A stretch of DNA of 64,000 nucleotides from Candidatus Izemoplasma sp. (GCA_036172455.1 JAXKVY010000001.1:434001-498000); one strand, 5' to 3'. Positions 37,685 through 46,942 are shown, counted from the stretch's first letter. The notes: generated by a model not told the origin, from the sequence alone. Program-made: numbers and translations.

Positions 37685-38807
37685 ATTCTGTTCTTACAGG
37701 AAGGATAAGTTGTAACATTTTATCATCGTATTCACCTTTGATGATAAAAGGTCTTATTTCACCTGTAAAATTGATTGCTACTTCGCTTGAATTAAAGATT
37801 TTTAGAGCATCCAAGATGTATTTTGAACTAAATGCAATCTTGAATGGTGTTCCAACAATCTCATCAACTGGATAAACCTCTTCTAAAACTTTACCAATTT
37901 CAGGACTGTTTGAAGTAATCTCAACAATATTGTCTTTGCGTAAACTGAGTTTAACAATGGCGTTGTTACCATCTCTACTAGATAATAAACTTGCCCGTTC
38001 AATAGCCGTCATGAGATCTTCTTTATTAAATTTAATTACAATTGGAAATTCTGTTGGAATAAGTTTTGATGTTTCCGGGTAATTCCCTTCTAACAATCTA
38101 GATTGAAATAATATGTTATTGTATTTAAATAAAACTTTCGAATGATCAAAATGAATCTCAACTTCATCATTATTGTTGTTTAACACTTTCAATAACTCTT
38201 CTAAGCTTTTTCCAGGGATTATAATATTTAATGGTTCATAAGTGTCTTTTAGTTCAATCTCTTTTTGACTTAATCGATAACTATCTGTCGCAATCCCTGT
38301 TAATTTATTACCATCTATTTTAAAGTTAACACCGGTTAAGATAGGTCTATTTTCAATAGTTGATGTAGCAAATGAAGTTTGTCTTATAATAGATTTTAAT
38401 ATTCTAACATTAATTTTGATAGATTTAACTTTTTCACTAAATTTTAATTCAGGATAGTCTTCTAAGTCCATCATATTTAATGTGATGTCAGAACGATCTG
38501 CTTCAATTCGTAGTGTGTTATCTGCCACTAGTGATAAATTTACTTTTAATCCATCTAGTTTCCGGATAATTTCAATAAAATACTTCCCTGGGATTAATAA
38601 AGATCCTTCTGTTTCAACATTCAAGCTAGGATCTTTAATATTAAGCTTGATAGCAATATCTGAATTGCTAGTAGTAATTATTAATTGATCTTTGAAAACA
38701 TCTAATTTAATGCCCTGTAAAGCAGGATTAGGTGTTTTGTTTGATAATGCTTTTTGAGCAATTAGTAAATTGTTTAGTAAAGCATCTTTGTTAATTTGAA
38801 AGTTCAT
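37683..38807 (-). CDS. dnaN: DNA polymerase III beta sliding clamp
   Basis: The 374-residue clamp has the expected three-domain length. Recognisable segments are 'NKTPNPALQGIKLDV', 'VNFKIDGNKLTGIATDSYRLSQKEI' and the C-terminal 'PFIIKGEYDDKMLQLILPVRTE', which ends in the conserved MLQLILPVR-type strand. It encircles DNA and tethers the replicative polymerase. GAGGTGATGGT precedes the ATG. DnaA-box-like sequences lie in its leader. Confidence 0.97.
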   Translation of the reverse strand: MNFQINKDALLNNLLIAQKALSNKTPNPALQGIKLDVFKDQLIITTSNSDIAIKLNIKDPSLNVETEGSLLIPGKYFIEIIRKLDGLKVNLSLVADNTLRIEADRSDITLNMMDLEDYPELKFSEKVKSIKINVRILKSIIRQTSFATSTIENRPILTGVNFKIDGNKLTGIATDSYRLSQKEIELKDTYEPLNIIIPGKSLEELLKVLNNNNDEVEIHFDHSKVLFKYNNILFQSRLLEGNYPETSKLIPTEFPIVIKFNKEDLMTAIERASLLSSRDGNNAIVKLSLRKDNIVEITSNSPEIGKVLEEVYPVDEIVGTPFKIAFSSKYILDALKIFNSSEVAINFTGEIRPFIIKGEYDDKMLQLILPVRTE

Positions 38808-38857
38808 ACCATCACCTCTAAATAATTATCTTTCTTTTTATTGTTATTATTATGTTG

Positions 38858-38901
38858 TGTGGAAATGTGGAAAAGATTTATTTTCTTACTCTATTATAAC
38901 A
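38858..38901 (-). promoter_or_regulatory. dnaN promoter with two DnaA-box-like sites
   Basis: On the minus strand an extended -10 TGTTATAAT lies at 38901-38893. Two overlapping DnaA-box-like 9-mers, TTTTCCACA (38874-38866) and ATTTCCACA (38866-38858), lie just downstream, where bound DnaA could affect dnaN transcription or act as part of the origin. Confidence 0.6.
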
Positions 38902-38929
38902 CAAACAAGCCATATTTTGGTATTTTTTT

Positions 38930-40300
38930 TTAGTTTTCTCCACATTTAACCATGAGTTTTTCCACATCTTTTTTAACATTGTTATCCATTTCCATTTCAT
39001 TCCTAATTTTTTCAACGGAATGCATGACTGTTGAGTGGTCTCTATTATTAAAGAAGGACCCTATTTTTTTGTAAGGTAAGTCGTATGTTTTTTTAATTAA
39101 ATACATACTTACCTGTCTAGGAAAAACGTACTTAGCAGAACGTTTTCTGGAAACCATATCGCTTGTACTAATACGATAATAATCACTGACAACACTCATA
39201 ATGTTTTTAACTTTATGATTTGTTACATCATTATTTTTAACTTTTGGTTTTATTAAAGTCTCAAGGGCAGCTTCAGCATTTTTTACAGTAAAGTCGAGAT
39301 TGAAGGCTGTACAATAAAACAACACTCTTTTTAATGCACCTTCTAATTCTCTTACATTATTAGTAAACATACTTGCTATAAATTCAATGACACTTTGAGG
39401 TATTAAGTTAGCATCTGATGTTTCTGCTTTTAATTTTTTCTTTAAAATTTTTATACGATGATCTAAATCTGGACGATTAATATCTACCGTAACACCCCAT
39501 TCAAATCGTGATGTTAAACGAGACATTATATCTTTTAATTCAGCAGCACTTCTATCACTCGTTATAACAATTTGTTTGTGATTACTATGCAATGTTTCAA
39601 ATAATTTAAAGAATTCTTCCTGCGATTTTTCCTTTTTAGCAAGAAACTGAATATCATCAACGAGTAAAACATCAACATCACGGTATTTATCGTTAAATTC
39701 ATCAAATTTCTTTTTACTAGCTAACCGAACATATTCTTCAACAAATTGATCTGTTTTTACATATAGAACTTTCGCATTTATATTCCCTTCAAGGACATAG
39801 TTACCCACACATTGCATTAAGTGTGTTTTACCTAACCCAACATCACCAAATATATATAGAGGATTTGCAACAATTCCTGGTTGATCAGCAACCTTAATGG
39901 CACTTGTGTAAGCTAGTCTATTAGAATTACCTACAACAAAACTATCAAAGGTATAACTGGTGTTTAGGTTGCTGTTTAAGGTTTTTTTTGTTAAATCCTC
40001 TGGCTCAGTAATTGAAAATTCTTTTTGATCATCCAATTCTTCTTTAGCCTGATTCTCGGTAATAATCTTAAATTTGTGGATATCTTCAAATTTATGTTTT
40101 AAATAGCGGTTTAATTTATTTAAATAAAGCATCTCGATCCGCTTTTTAATAAAATCGTTCGGTGCTATTAAATAAATATAATTGTTTGTCACTTTGAAAA
40201 TGGTATCGATTGGTTCAAAAATCTCTTGATATACTACATCATCTAAATCGTCTTTAACTTGTGATTTTATGTCATTCCAAACAAGCATAAATTGATCCAT
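38930..40300 (-). CDS. dnaA: Chromosomal replication initiator DnaA
   Basis: The 456-residue AAA+ protein has an N-terminal helicase/regulator domain and Walker A 'GDVGLGKTHLMQ'. It also has Walker B 'LLVDDIQFLAKKEKSQEEFF', sensor regions and the domain IV box-binding signature 'FNNRDHSTVMHSVEKI'. It binds the 9-mer boxes in the adjacent intergenic regions and opens the origin. AGAGGTGAAATAG precedes the ATG at 40300. The gene points away from the proposed oriC. Confidence 0.98.
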   Translation of the reverse strand: MDQFMLVWNDIKSQVKDDLDDVVYQEIFEPIDTIFKVTNNYIYLIAPNDFIKKRIEMLYLNKLNRYLKHKFEDIHKFKIITENQAKEELDDQKEFSITEPEDLTKKTLNSNLNTSYTFDSFVVGNSNRLAYTSAIKVADQPGIVANPLYIFGDVGLGKTHLMQCVGNYVLEGNINAKVLYVKTDQFVEEYVRLASKKKFDEFNDKYRDVDVLLVDDIQFLAKKEKSQEEFFKLFETLHSNHKQIVITSDRSAAELKDIMSRLTSRFEWGVTVDINRPDLDHRIKILKKKLKAETSDANLIPQSVIEFIASMFTNNVRELEGALKRVLFYCTAFNLDFTVKNAEAALETLIKPKVKNNDVTNHKVKNIMSVVSDYYRISTSDMVSRKRSAKYVFPRQVSMYLIKKTYDLPYKKIGSFFNNRDHSTVMHSVEKIRNEMEMDNNVKKDVEKLMVKCGEN

Positions 40301-40326
40301 CTATTTCACCTCTTGCTTTCGTAAAC

Positions 40327-40335
40327 AATATATCA
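40327..40335 (-). promoter_or_regulatory. dnaA promoter (extended -10)
   Basis: The minus strand reads TGATATATT, an extended -10, about 27 bp upstream of the dnaA ATG. Three DnaA boxes lie within 80 bp upstream, consistent with autoregulation. Confidence 0.5.
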
Positions 40336-40641
40336 TATAATTTAGTGGAAAAGAACGAAAACTTATACACTGATAATGTGGAAAACTTTAATTGTCCACA
40401 CCCATTATCAACAATACGTGTAATGGGAAAGCCCTTTTTGTAGGGACTAAAGAACCTTTTCCACAAAGGTGTTAAAAATTTGTAGACACTTTCCACTTAT
40501 CCACAATTGCATTTATGGAAATATAGGAATAAAGCCAAATCACGGTGTGGAAAACTTTTTTTAAAGTGCTGTTTTATTTATAATAATTTGTGATTAATTT
40601 GAGTTTATTATAGGTTAGCGATAGATTTTTTTTGTTTATAG

Positions 40642-40670
40642 TTGACATCAAACTAATATATATATATAAT
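40642..40670 (+). promoter_or_regulatory. Consensus promoter of rpmH
   Basis: A perfect TTGACA (40642-40647) and a perfect TATAAT (40665-40670) have a 17-bp spacer. This is the strongest promoter match in the window, as expected for a ribosomal protein gene. Confidence 0.85.
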
Positions 40671-40710
40671 AGCATAGCATGGTTACAATGAAACTAGGAG
40701 GTGTTGATTC

Positions 40711-40848
40711 ATGTCTAAAAGAACATATCAACCAAACAAGCGTAAAAAAGCGAAAAAGCATGGCTTCTTCTCAAGAATGAAAAGCAAAAATGGTAGAAAA
40801 GTATTAAAAAGAAGACGTGCAAAAGGTCGTAAGCAACTAACCAAATAA
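40711..40848 (+). CDS. rpmH: 50S ribosomal protein bL34
   Basis: The 45-residue, very basic protein starts [19 protein letters not shown] and continues [22 protein letters not shown], the full bL34 pattern. AGGAGGTG lies about nine bases before the ATG. It follows the consensus promoter at the edge of oriC and precedes rnpA, the near-universal order. A long hairpin separates it from rnpA. Confidence 0.98.
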   Translation: MSKRTYQPNKRKKAKKHGFFSRMKSKNGRKVLKRRRAKGRKQLTK

Positions 40849-40887
40849 GTACATATTAAATAAAACCGTAATATATTAATATACCCG

Positions 40888-40932
40888 AACCCACCTGAAA
40901 AATATATATTCATATTTTTTTGGTGGGTTTTA
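40888..40932 (+). terminator. Long hairpin between rpmH and rnpA (terminator or attenuator)
   Basis: An outer 8-bp stem AACCCACC/GGTGGGTT (40888-40895 with 40922-40929) encloses an inner A-T stem (40898-40905 with 40912-40919). TTT and then A-T sequence follow. It probably lowers read-through from the strong rpmH promoter into rnpA. Confidence 0.65.
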
Positions 40933-40950
40933 TAATGGTTGGTGATTACA

Positions 40951-41286
40951 ATGGATAAAGCACATCGAATTAAAGAAAACAGTGAGATAAAAGAGTTAAT
41001 AAAGCATAAACATAGTGCGGGAAACCGATACTTTGTTATATACAAAAAAAATAACCATGACACAACTCATTATCGCTTTGCTGTTAGTGTATCAAAGAAA
41101 TTTGGTAATGCTGTTAAAAGAAACTTGGCGAAACGTCGTGTTCGAGAGATTATTCGTATGCAACAAATTGAGCAACCAGTAGATTTGTTTGTGGTTATCA
41201 AGAATAATGCGTCGAATTTGACGTTTCAAGAACAACAAAAACAATTAATGTATTTGTTGAGAAAACTAAAAATAATAGGTGATTAA
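40951..41286 (+). CDS. rnpA: Ribonuclease P protein component
   Basis: The 111-residue basic protein has the RNase P signature 'RFAVSVSKKFGNAVKRNLAKRRVREIIR'. It binds the catalytic RNA and helps recognise pre-tRNA 5' leaders. The ATG at 40951, with GGTGAT five bases upstream, is preferred over a TTG at 40939. AGGTGA at its 3' end serves the next gene. Confidence 0.96.
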   Translation: MDKAHRIKENSEIKELIKHKHSAGNRYFVIYKKNNHDTTHYRFAVSVSKKFGNAVKRNLAKRRVREIIRMQQIEQPVDLFVVIKNNASNLTFQEQQKQLMYLLRKLKIIGD

Positions 41287-41287
41287 A

Positions 41288-42187
41288 ATGACGAAGCAAA
41301 GAAGAATACAATTGCTTGCTGTTACTGTCATTCTTGTAGTACTACTAAGTTCATGTAGTGGAGGAACGACAATGTATAAGCAACCAATTGGTGTTGAAGG
41401 TGGATGGGGATGGTTACAATGGATCATTACTCATATCGCTGATTTTACATATTGGGTAAGTCAACAATTAGGACATAACTATTGGGCTGGATTAATCGTT
41501 GTAACATTAATTATTCGTTCAATTGGATGGCCAATTTATGCGAAAAGTAATGCTATGACAATGAATATGCAAGCGGCTCAACCTGAACTAAACAAAATAC
41601 AAGAAAAATACAAAGGTAGAGATGATGAAGTCAGCCAAAGAAAAATGCAACAAGAGACTTTGGCTGTATACAAGGAATATAATATTAACCCATTAGGATG
41701 TTTATTACCTTTCCTACAAATGCCAATCTTCATCGCAATGTATCAAGTTGTAAGAAGAATGCCTTTATCAAATGGAATTGCAGAAGGTGCTCGTGATTAT
41801 GCAGCATTGGACTATACATTCTTTGGCATTGATTTAAAATCAGGTATTATTTGGGCAGATGGATTCTTTGGTGTATTTCCAGAAATTATCTTACCTATCT
41901 TAGTAGGAGTGTTAATGTTTGCTTACCAACGCTATTCTATGAAGAAACCTGATTACTTACAAAACAAAAAATATCAAACTGAACAAGCTGCTAAATCACA
42001 GCAACAAATGAAGTATATGTCTTATTTTATGGTCTTCATGTTAGTGAGTATCGCAGTAACAAACAATGGTATCGCTTTATATTGGATTGTAGGGAATGCC
42101 TTCCAATTCTTCCAAACTTATATTACACGTAAAATATCGTACAAAAAACATATGGAAATGGAAAAAGAGAAGAAAGTAATTTTGTGA
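41288..42187 (+). CDS. yidC: Membrane protein insertase YidC/OxaA (lipoprotein type)
   Basis: The 299-residue insertase has an N-terminal lipoprotein signal with Cys23 in LLSSCSGG. Five membrane segments follow, the first bearing the conserved hydrophilic-groove Arg in 'LIIRSIGWPIYAKS', with the 'PLGCLLPFLQMPIFIAMYQ' segment and a basic C-terminal tail. It inserts membrane proteins alone or with SecYEG. The start ATG at 41288 is one base past the rnpA stop. It is co-transcribed with rnpA and jag. Confidence 0.97.
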   Translation: MTKQRRIQLLAVTVILVVLLSSCSGGTTMYKQPIGVEGGWGWLQWIITHIADFTYWVSQQLGHNYWAGLIVVTLIIRSIGWPIYAKSNAMTMNMQAAQPELNKIQEKYKGRDDEVSQRKMQQETLAVYKEYNINPLGCLLPFLQMPIFIAMYQVVRRMPLSNGIAEGARDYAALDYTFFGIDLKSGIIWADGFFGVFPEIILPILVGVLMFAYQRYSMKKPDYLQNKKYQTEQAAKSQQQMKYMSYFMVFMLVSIAVTNNGIALYWIVGNAFQFFQTYITRKISYKKHMEMEKEKKVIL

Positions 42188-42200
42188 GAAGGATGATACA

Positions 42201-42806
42201 ATGAAAGAATTAGAATTCGAAATAAAAAATGTGGATGATGCACTAGATTATGCCGCAAAAGAAATGCGCCTAGATAAGTCATATTTAGATGTCGAAGTTA
42301 TTAATAAAAAAGGTATGATTATCAAAACATATATATGCAAGGCGACCGTAAAAGTTGATCCTGCTGAAATTGCATTTGAAACACTTGAAACAATTTTTAA
42401 TACAATGGAGATTGATGCCAATATTGAAATGCGTGTACGTGATAATAAGATTGAGTATAAGATTGAAACAGATGAAAATCCTTTATTAATAGGAAAAGGT
42501 GGTAAAACACTAGAGCGTATTCAATACTATATTCGTAACCTAATAAATCAATTTTATGATAATCACACCATCGTTCAGGTTGATATAGGTGGTTATAAAG
42601 CCAATCGCAAAAAACAACTTGAAATTTTAGCTACTAAAACAGCTAAAAATGTTGCACGGTCGAAAGTTGAAGCTAGATTAGATCCAATGAATGCATATGA
42701 AAGAAGAATTATACACACGAAATTAGCCGATTGGCGCGATGTCTCAACAGTGTCTAAAGGAGAAGGAAATAATCGCCACGTAGTTATTAAACCAAAGAGG
42801 CGATAA
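42201..42806 (+). CDS. jag: RNA-binding protein KhpB/Jag
   Basis: The 201-residue protein has an N-terminal Jag domain (1-50), a KH domain with 'LLIGKGGKTLERIQYYIRNLIN' (about 95-115) and a C-terminal R3H domain ('MNAYERRIIHTKLADWRDVSTVSKGEGNNRHVVI'). With KhpA it binds RNAs linked to cell elongation in Gram-positive bacteria. Its place after yidC is conserved. Confidence 0.95.
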   Translation: MKELEFEIKNVDDALDYAAKEMRLDKSYLDVEVINKKGMIIKTYICKATVKVDPAEIAFETLETIFNTMEIDANIEMRVRDNKIEYKIETDENPLLIGKGGKTLERIQYYIRNLINQFYDNHTIVQVDIGGYKANRKKQLEILATKTAKNVARSKVEARLDPMNAYERRIIHTKLADWRDVSTVSKGEGNNRHVVIKPKRR

Positions 42807-42807
42807 C

Positions 42808-43374
42808 ATGAAATGTGTTATTGGATTAGGAAATCCAGGGCGTAAATATGCTTATACAAGACACAATATAGGGTTTATGGTACTAGATCATATTGCCCAT
42901 GTTCATCGTTTAAGTTTTAAAAAAGATAATAAATTTAAAGGTGAAATTGTTAAATTTAAAGACACACTCCTGTTAAAACCTCATACGTTTATGAATCTAA
43001 GTGGTGAAAGTCTCCAACAAGTTATTTCATACTATGATATTGCGATTGAAGATATTTTAGTTATTTATGATGATTTAGCTTTAGAGGTGGGTAATATCCG
43101 GCTTCGCCCCAAAGGGGGAAGTGGAGGTCACAACGGTATAAAGTCAATCATTAATCATCTAAATACAAAATCGTTTAAACGACTACGTGTTGGTATTGGG
43201 AGTAATCCTTTAATTGAAGGCAAAGATTACGTTTTAGGTAAATTCTTAAAACAAAATCAATCAGTTATTGAAGAGGCTATAAAAATATCAAGAGAGATTG
43301 TTGAAGATTTTGTAAATGATGTCCCATTTAACAATATCATGAATCAATATAACCAAACACAAAAACAAGAATAA
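42808..43374 (+). CDS. pth: Peptidyl-tRNA hydrolase
   Basis: The 188-residue enzyme starts 'CVIGLGNPGRKYAYTRHNIGFMVLD', with catalytic His in TRHNIG, and continues 'KPHTFMNLSGES', 'IYDDLALEVGNIRLRPKGGSGGHNG'. It recycles peptidyl-tRNAs released from stalled ribosomes. One base separates it from jag, and mfd follows, as in Bacillus (pth-mfd). Confidence 0.97.
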   Translation: MKCVIGLGNPGRKYAYTRHNIGFMVLDHIAHVHRLSFKKDNKFKGEIVKFKDTLLLKPHTFMNLSGESLQQVISYYDIAIEDILVIYDDLALEVGNIRLRPKGGSGGHNGIKSIINHLNTKSFKRLRVGIGSNPLIEGKDYVLGKFLKQNQSVIEEAIKISREIVEDFVNDVPFNNIMNQYNQTQKQE

Positions 43375-43397
43375 GCCCAAAAAATGGGCTTTTTTTC
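43373..43397 (+). terminator. Intrinsic terminator of the rnpA-yidC-jag-pth operon
   Basis: A 7-bp stem (43373-43379 with 43385-43391) begins in the pth stop codon and is followed by a T run. Confidence 0.85.
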
Positions 43398-43469
43398 TTG
43401 CTAGGATAAATACATTGTGATACTATTATTATGCAAATTAGCGAATCCCCCTAAGTTTAGGGATTTCGC
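43398..43469 (+). promoter_or_regulatory. mfd promoter and leader hairpin
   Basis: TTGCTA (43398-43403) and TACTAT (43421-43426) are 17 bp apart, with TG in the extended position. In the leader, 43441-43469 can fold as a bulged hairpin: GCGAAT/ATTTCGC outside and CCCTA/TAGGG inside. No T run follows, so it is not a standard terminator. Confidence 0.55.
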
Positions 43470-43492
43470 CAATTGTACGTGGAGGTGTTATT

Positions 43493-46400
43493 ATGAAACC
43501 GATATTGAATTATCTTAAAGCAACCCCTTTTTATAGACAATATAACCAACAATTAAGACAAGTAGCAGAAAGCCATATTATTAACTCAAATGATGCTATT
43601 AATACATTATTAGTAGGAGCTTATTTTGACGAACATAAAGAATCTATGGTGATTGTGACGCCAAATATCTATAAGGCTCAAAAAGTCTATGAAAGACTAG
43701 GTAATGTTATACCAGAAGATCAATTAACCTTCTTCCCACAAGATGAGTTTATGACCACAGAGATGCTTGCCATGAGTACAGAGTTTAAAGTTGAAAGAAT
43801 GAATACAGTCGCAAAAATATTAGAAGATAAACCGTTGATTGTCGTAACTAATACGACTGGATTCACAAAAGAACTTATTCCTTTGAAATCATGGGAAAAG
43901 GCTATATTAAAGCTTTTTAAAGGAAAAATCATTGAAGTAGATGAACTTGTAGAGCAACTCGTTCATCTAGGATATCAACGGGAAGACATTGTTGAAAACC
44001 AAGGGGAATTTAGTGTTCGGGGAAGTATTATAGATGTCTACCCCATTAATCAAGCGGAGCCAATTAGAATCGACTTTTTTGATAATGAAATCGATACGAT
44101 GAGAAAGTTTGAGACGGATACACAACGTTCTACAATTAAAATAAAGACATACGATGTGTTTCCGATATTTGAATTTTTCTATTCAGATAAGACATTTGAA
44201 GAGATAAAAGCGCAAGTAAATGAGACTGCGAAAGATTTTGATAAAAAATCACAACAACGTATTGAAGAAGAACTCAACCAATTAGAACATCGTCATGAAA
44301 TGGATAATCTATATAGATACATGATATTTGTTTACGATCATCAAGAAACGATTAGCGATTACTTAGGTAATAATGTCGTAGTTTTTTGGAATCACCAACA
44401 GGTATTAGATAATTACGATAATATACTTCATGACATAACTGAGTGGTATCAAACGACAAATGACTATCCTAAGTTAGGGTTTAAATTCATTAAAGACATT
44501 GATCATGTATACAATGGGAAAACCCTTAAATTAGACGTTTTTGGAGATAAAGTTAATAAGGATAATAATCAAATTAATGTCAAATCAAAAGAAGTTACTG
44601 AGTACAATGGTAATCTCAAAATGTTGATGGAAGACTTAAAAAAGTATGATGGATTCACAACAACAATCCTGACATTTAACTCGCATCAAAAACTTGTTGA
44701 TTTTACCAAATTAATTGAAGATAAAATATCTTATCAAATCATTGGGAACAATGATAGTATCTCTCCAAAACAACTGAATATTATTGAAAGTGACTTTAAC
44801 AATCCAATTGAGTTTTTTAGTATTAATACAATATTTCTGTCAGAAGCAGGCATATTTCATAAAAAACAAACAAAGAAAGCTAAGTTCAAGTCATCTTTAA
44901 AGGATACAAAAAAAGTATCGACAGTTAATGAACTGAAAAAAGGTGATTTGATAGTCCATTATGATCACGGTATTGGGCGATTTTTAGGCGTTAAAGAAAT
45001 GTCTTTAGGCGATCGTACCAATGATTATGTCCATATTGCTTATAAAGGGGACGATTCACTTTATATCCCTGTTGAGAATATTCATTTAATTCAAAAATAT
45101 GTAGCAAGCGAAGGTAAGAAGCCAAAAATCAATCGCCTAGGCGGTACAGCTTGGGCAAAAACCAAACAACGTGTCCGTAAACGCGTAAAAAATATTGCAG
45201 ATAAACTGATTAAATTATATGCAGAGCGTGAAAAAGCAGAAGGATTCGCCTATAGTGAAGATACAGAGTTACAAAAAGAGTTTGAGCGAGAATTTCCATA
45301 CATTGAAACTGATGATCAATTATCTGCGATTAAAGACATTAAAGTGGACATGGAAAAACCTGTGCCAATGGATCGTTTACTATGTGGTGATGTAGGGTAT
45401 GGGAAAACAGAAGTTGCTATGAGAGCAGCATTTAAAGCAGTGTTAGATAACAAACAAGTTGCTTATCTAGCCCCGACAACCGTATTATCAAGACAACACT
45501 TTTATACATTTAAGGAACGGTTTGATCAGTTTGGCATTAAAATTGGTCTATTAAATCGTTTTGTAACAAAAGCAGTACAACGGGATATCATCCAAAAAGC
45601 AAGTGTTGGAGATATTGATATCGTGATTGGAACCCATAGGCTACTATCTAAAGATATGCAATTTAATGACTTGGGATTATTAATCATTGATGAGGAACAA
45701 CGGTTTGGTGTTGAGCATAAGGAAATTATAAAACAGATGAAAGTTAATATCGATGTGCTATCATTGAGTGCCACCCCAATTCCTAGAACCTTACAAATGG
45801 CTATCATGGGTGTTAAGAATATGAGTTTACTTGAAACACCACCATTGAATAGATATCCGATTCAAACCTATGTTCTTGAAAGAAACGACTCAGTCATTCG
45901 CGATGCCATTCAACGGGAAATGGCTAGAGATGGACAAGTATTCTATTTATATAATCGTGTTGATGACATTCAAAGTGTGGCTTACCGTATACAAAGATTA
46001 TGTCCTGAAGCGCGTGTTATTTATGCCCATGGTAAAATGAGTAGATTAAAGCTTGAAGAAGTGATCACAGCATTTATAGACAATGAATACGATGTATTAG
46101 TATCCACAACAATTATTGAAACAGGTATTGATATTCCTAATGCCAATACATTACTCGTACATGATGCAGATCGTCTTGGCTTAGCTCAATTGTATCAGTT
46201 AAGAGGACGAGTAGGACGCTCGAATCGGATAGCCTATGCATACTTAATGTACCAAAAAGACAAAACGCTAACAGATGAAGCGACAAAGCGTCTTAAGGTT
46301 ATTAAAGAGTTTACAGAACTTGGATCTGGTTTCAAGATAGCGATGAGAGATTTGTCTATTCGTGGTGCGGGAGACATTTTAGGGACGGAACAATCTGGAT

Positions 46401-46942
46401 TTATGGATAGTGTTGGAATTGATTTATTTCTAGATATGTTAAAAGAAGAAGTTGATGCAAGACAATCTGGTAAAGCCGTATCACTTGAGAAACCGGATGA
46501 ACAATCTAATATTCGTCTTCAAGTTGATAAATACATTGATACAAATTATATTCAAAATGACTATGTCAAAATAGAAATGCATAAGAAAATAGCTAAAATA
46601 ACGGCTATTGATGATATTGAACAACTAAAAGAAGAGTTCACCGATCGCTTTGGTGCGCCGAATGAAGACATTATACTCTATATGTATGAAAAATTATTCG
46701 AACACCTTGCTTCAAAGGTGGGTATAGAAAAAGTGAGAGAGACAAAAACTAATATAACTTTCACTCTCTCAACAGAAAAATCAAAGGATATTAATGGAGA
46801 ATACCTATTTAATAGAGCCAATGAAATTAGTCCATACATACGCTTTTCATATCGCTTAGACAAACTAAATATAATTATTGACACAGTAAAACTAAATACC
46901 CATTATCTCTATACAATTGTTGCATTATTACAAATAATGTAA
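43493..46942 (+). CDS. mfd: Transcription-repair coupling factor
   Basis: The 1149-residue SF2 translocase has an N-terminal UvrB-like module (about 1-350). The RNA-polymerase-interacting CarD-like domain ('KGDLIVHYDHGIGRFLGVKEM', near 480) follows. Next come the helicase motifs, Walker A 'GDVGYGKTEVAMRAAFKAV', DEEQRFGVEHKE and 'LRGRVGRSNR', and the C-terminal TRCF domain. It removes stalled RNA polymerase at lesions and recruits UvrA. GGAGGTG lies upstream of the ATG. The length is family-typical. Confidence 0.98.
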   Translation: MKPILNYLKATPFYRQYNQQLRQVAESHIINSNDAINTLLVGAYFDEHKESMVIVTPNIYKAQKVYERLGNVIPEDQLTFFPQDEFMTTEMLAMSTEFKVERMNTVAKILEDKPLIVVTNTTGFTKELIPLKSWEKAILKLFKGKIIEVDELVEQLVHLGYQREDIVENQGEFSVRGSIIDVYPINQAEPIRIDFFDNEIDTMRKFETDTQRSTIKIKTYDVFPIFEFFYSDKTFEEIKAQVNETAKDFDKKSQQRIEEELNQLEHRHEMDNLYRYMIFVYDHQETISDYLGNNVVVFWNHQQVLDNYDNILHDITEWYQTTNDYPKLGFKFIKDIDHVYNGKTLKLDVFGDKVNKDNNQINVKSKEVTEYNGNLKMLMEDLKKYDGFTTTILTFNSHQKLVDFTKLIEDKISYQIIGNNDSISPKQLNIIESDFNNPIEFFSINTIFLSEAGIFHKKQTKKAKFKSSLKDTKKVSTVNELKKGDLIVHYDHGIGRFLGVKEMSLGDRTNDYVHIAYKGDDSLYIPVENIHLIQKYVASEGKKPKINRLGGTAWAKTKQRVRKRVKNIADKLIKLYAEREKAEGFAYSEDTELQKEFEREFPYIETDDQLSAIKDIKVDMEKPVPMDRLLCGDVGYGKTEVAMRAAFKAVLDNKQVAYLAPTTVLSRQHFYTFKERFDQFGIKIGLLNRFVTKAVQRDIIQKASVGDIDIVIGTHRLLSKDMQFNDLGLLIIDEEQRFGVEHKEIIKQMKVNIDVLSLSATPIPRTLQMAIMGVKNMSLLETPPLNRYPIQTYVLERNDSVIRDAIQREMARDGQVFYLYNRVDDIQSVAYRIQRLCPEARVIYAHGKMSRLKLEEVITAFIDNEYDVLVSTTIIETGIDIPNANTLLVHDADRLGLAQLYQLRGRVGRSNRIAYAYLMYQKDKTLTDEATKRLKVIKEFTELGSGFKIAMRDLSIRGAGDILGTEQSGFMDSVGIDLFLDMLKEEVDARQSGKAVSLEKPDEQSNIRLQVDKYIDTNYIQNDYVKIEMHKKIAKITAIDDIEQLKEEFTDRFGAPNEDIILYMYEKLFEHLASKVGIEKVRETKTNITFTLSTEKSKDINGEYLFNRANEISPYIRFSYRLDKLNIIIDTVKLNTHYLYTIVALLQIM

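Larger units (their letters stand above)
40301..40710. other. Probable oriC: DnaA-box cluster and AT-rich stretch
   Basis: This gap between dnaA and rpmH contains no gene. It holds DnaA-box-like 9-mers at 40363-40371 (TTATACACT), 40377-40385 (reverse TTTTCCACA), 40392-40400 (TTGTCCACA), 40405-40413 (TTATCAACA), 40457-40465 (TTTTCCACA), 40497-40505 (perfect TTATCCACA) and 40546-40554 (reverse TTTTCCACA). From 40555 to about 40680 the sequence is extremely AT-rich and could be the unwinding element. Flanking genes diverge from here. The dnaA and rpmH promoters lie at its two ends. Confidence 0.85.

Noticed and set aside
40272-40496. 74-residue minus-strand open frame upstream of dnaA
   Set aside because: It lies over the DnaA boxes and the dnaA promoter, has no family resemblance and no ribosome site.
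40728-41063. 111-residue minus-strand open frame opposite rpmH and rnpA
   Set aside because: Antisense shadow of two certain genes; its hydrophobicity comes from reversing Lys-rich codons.
42185-42187. TGA read as tryptophan (Mycoplasma code)
   Set aside because: TGA ends yidC, rmuC, the lipid kinase and folD at family-typical lengths, and conserved Trp residues use TGG.
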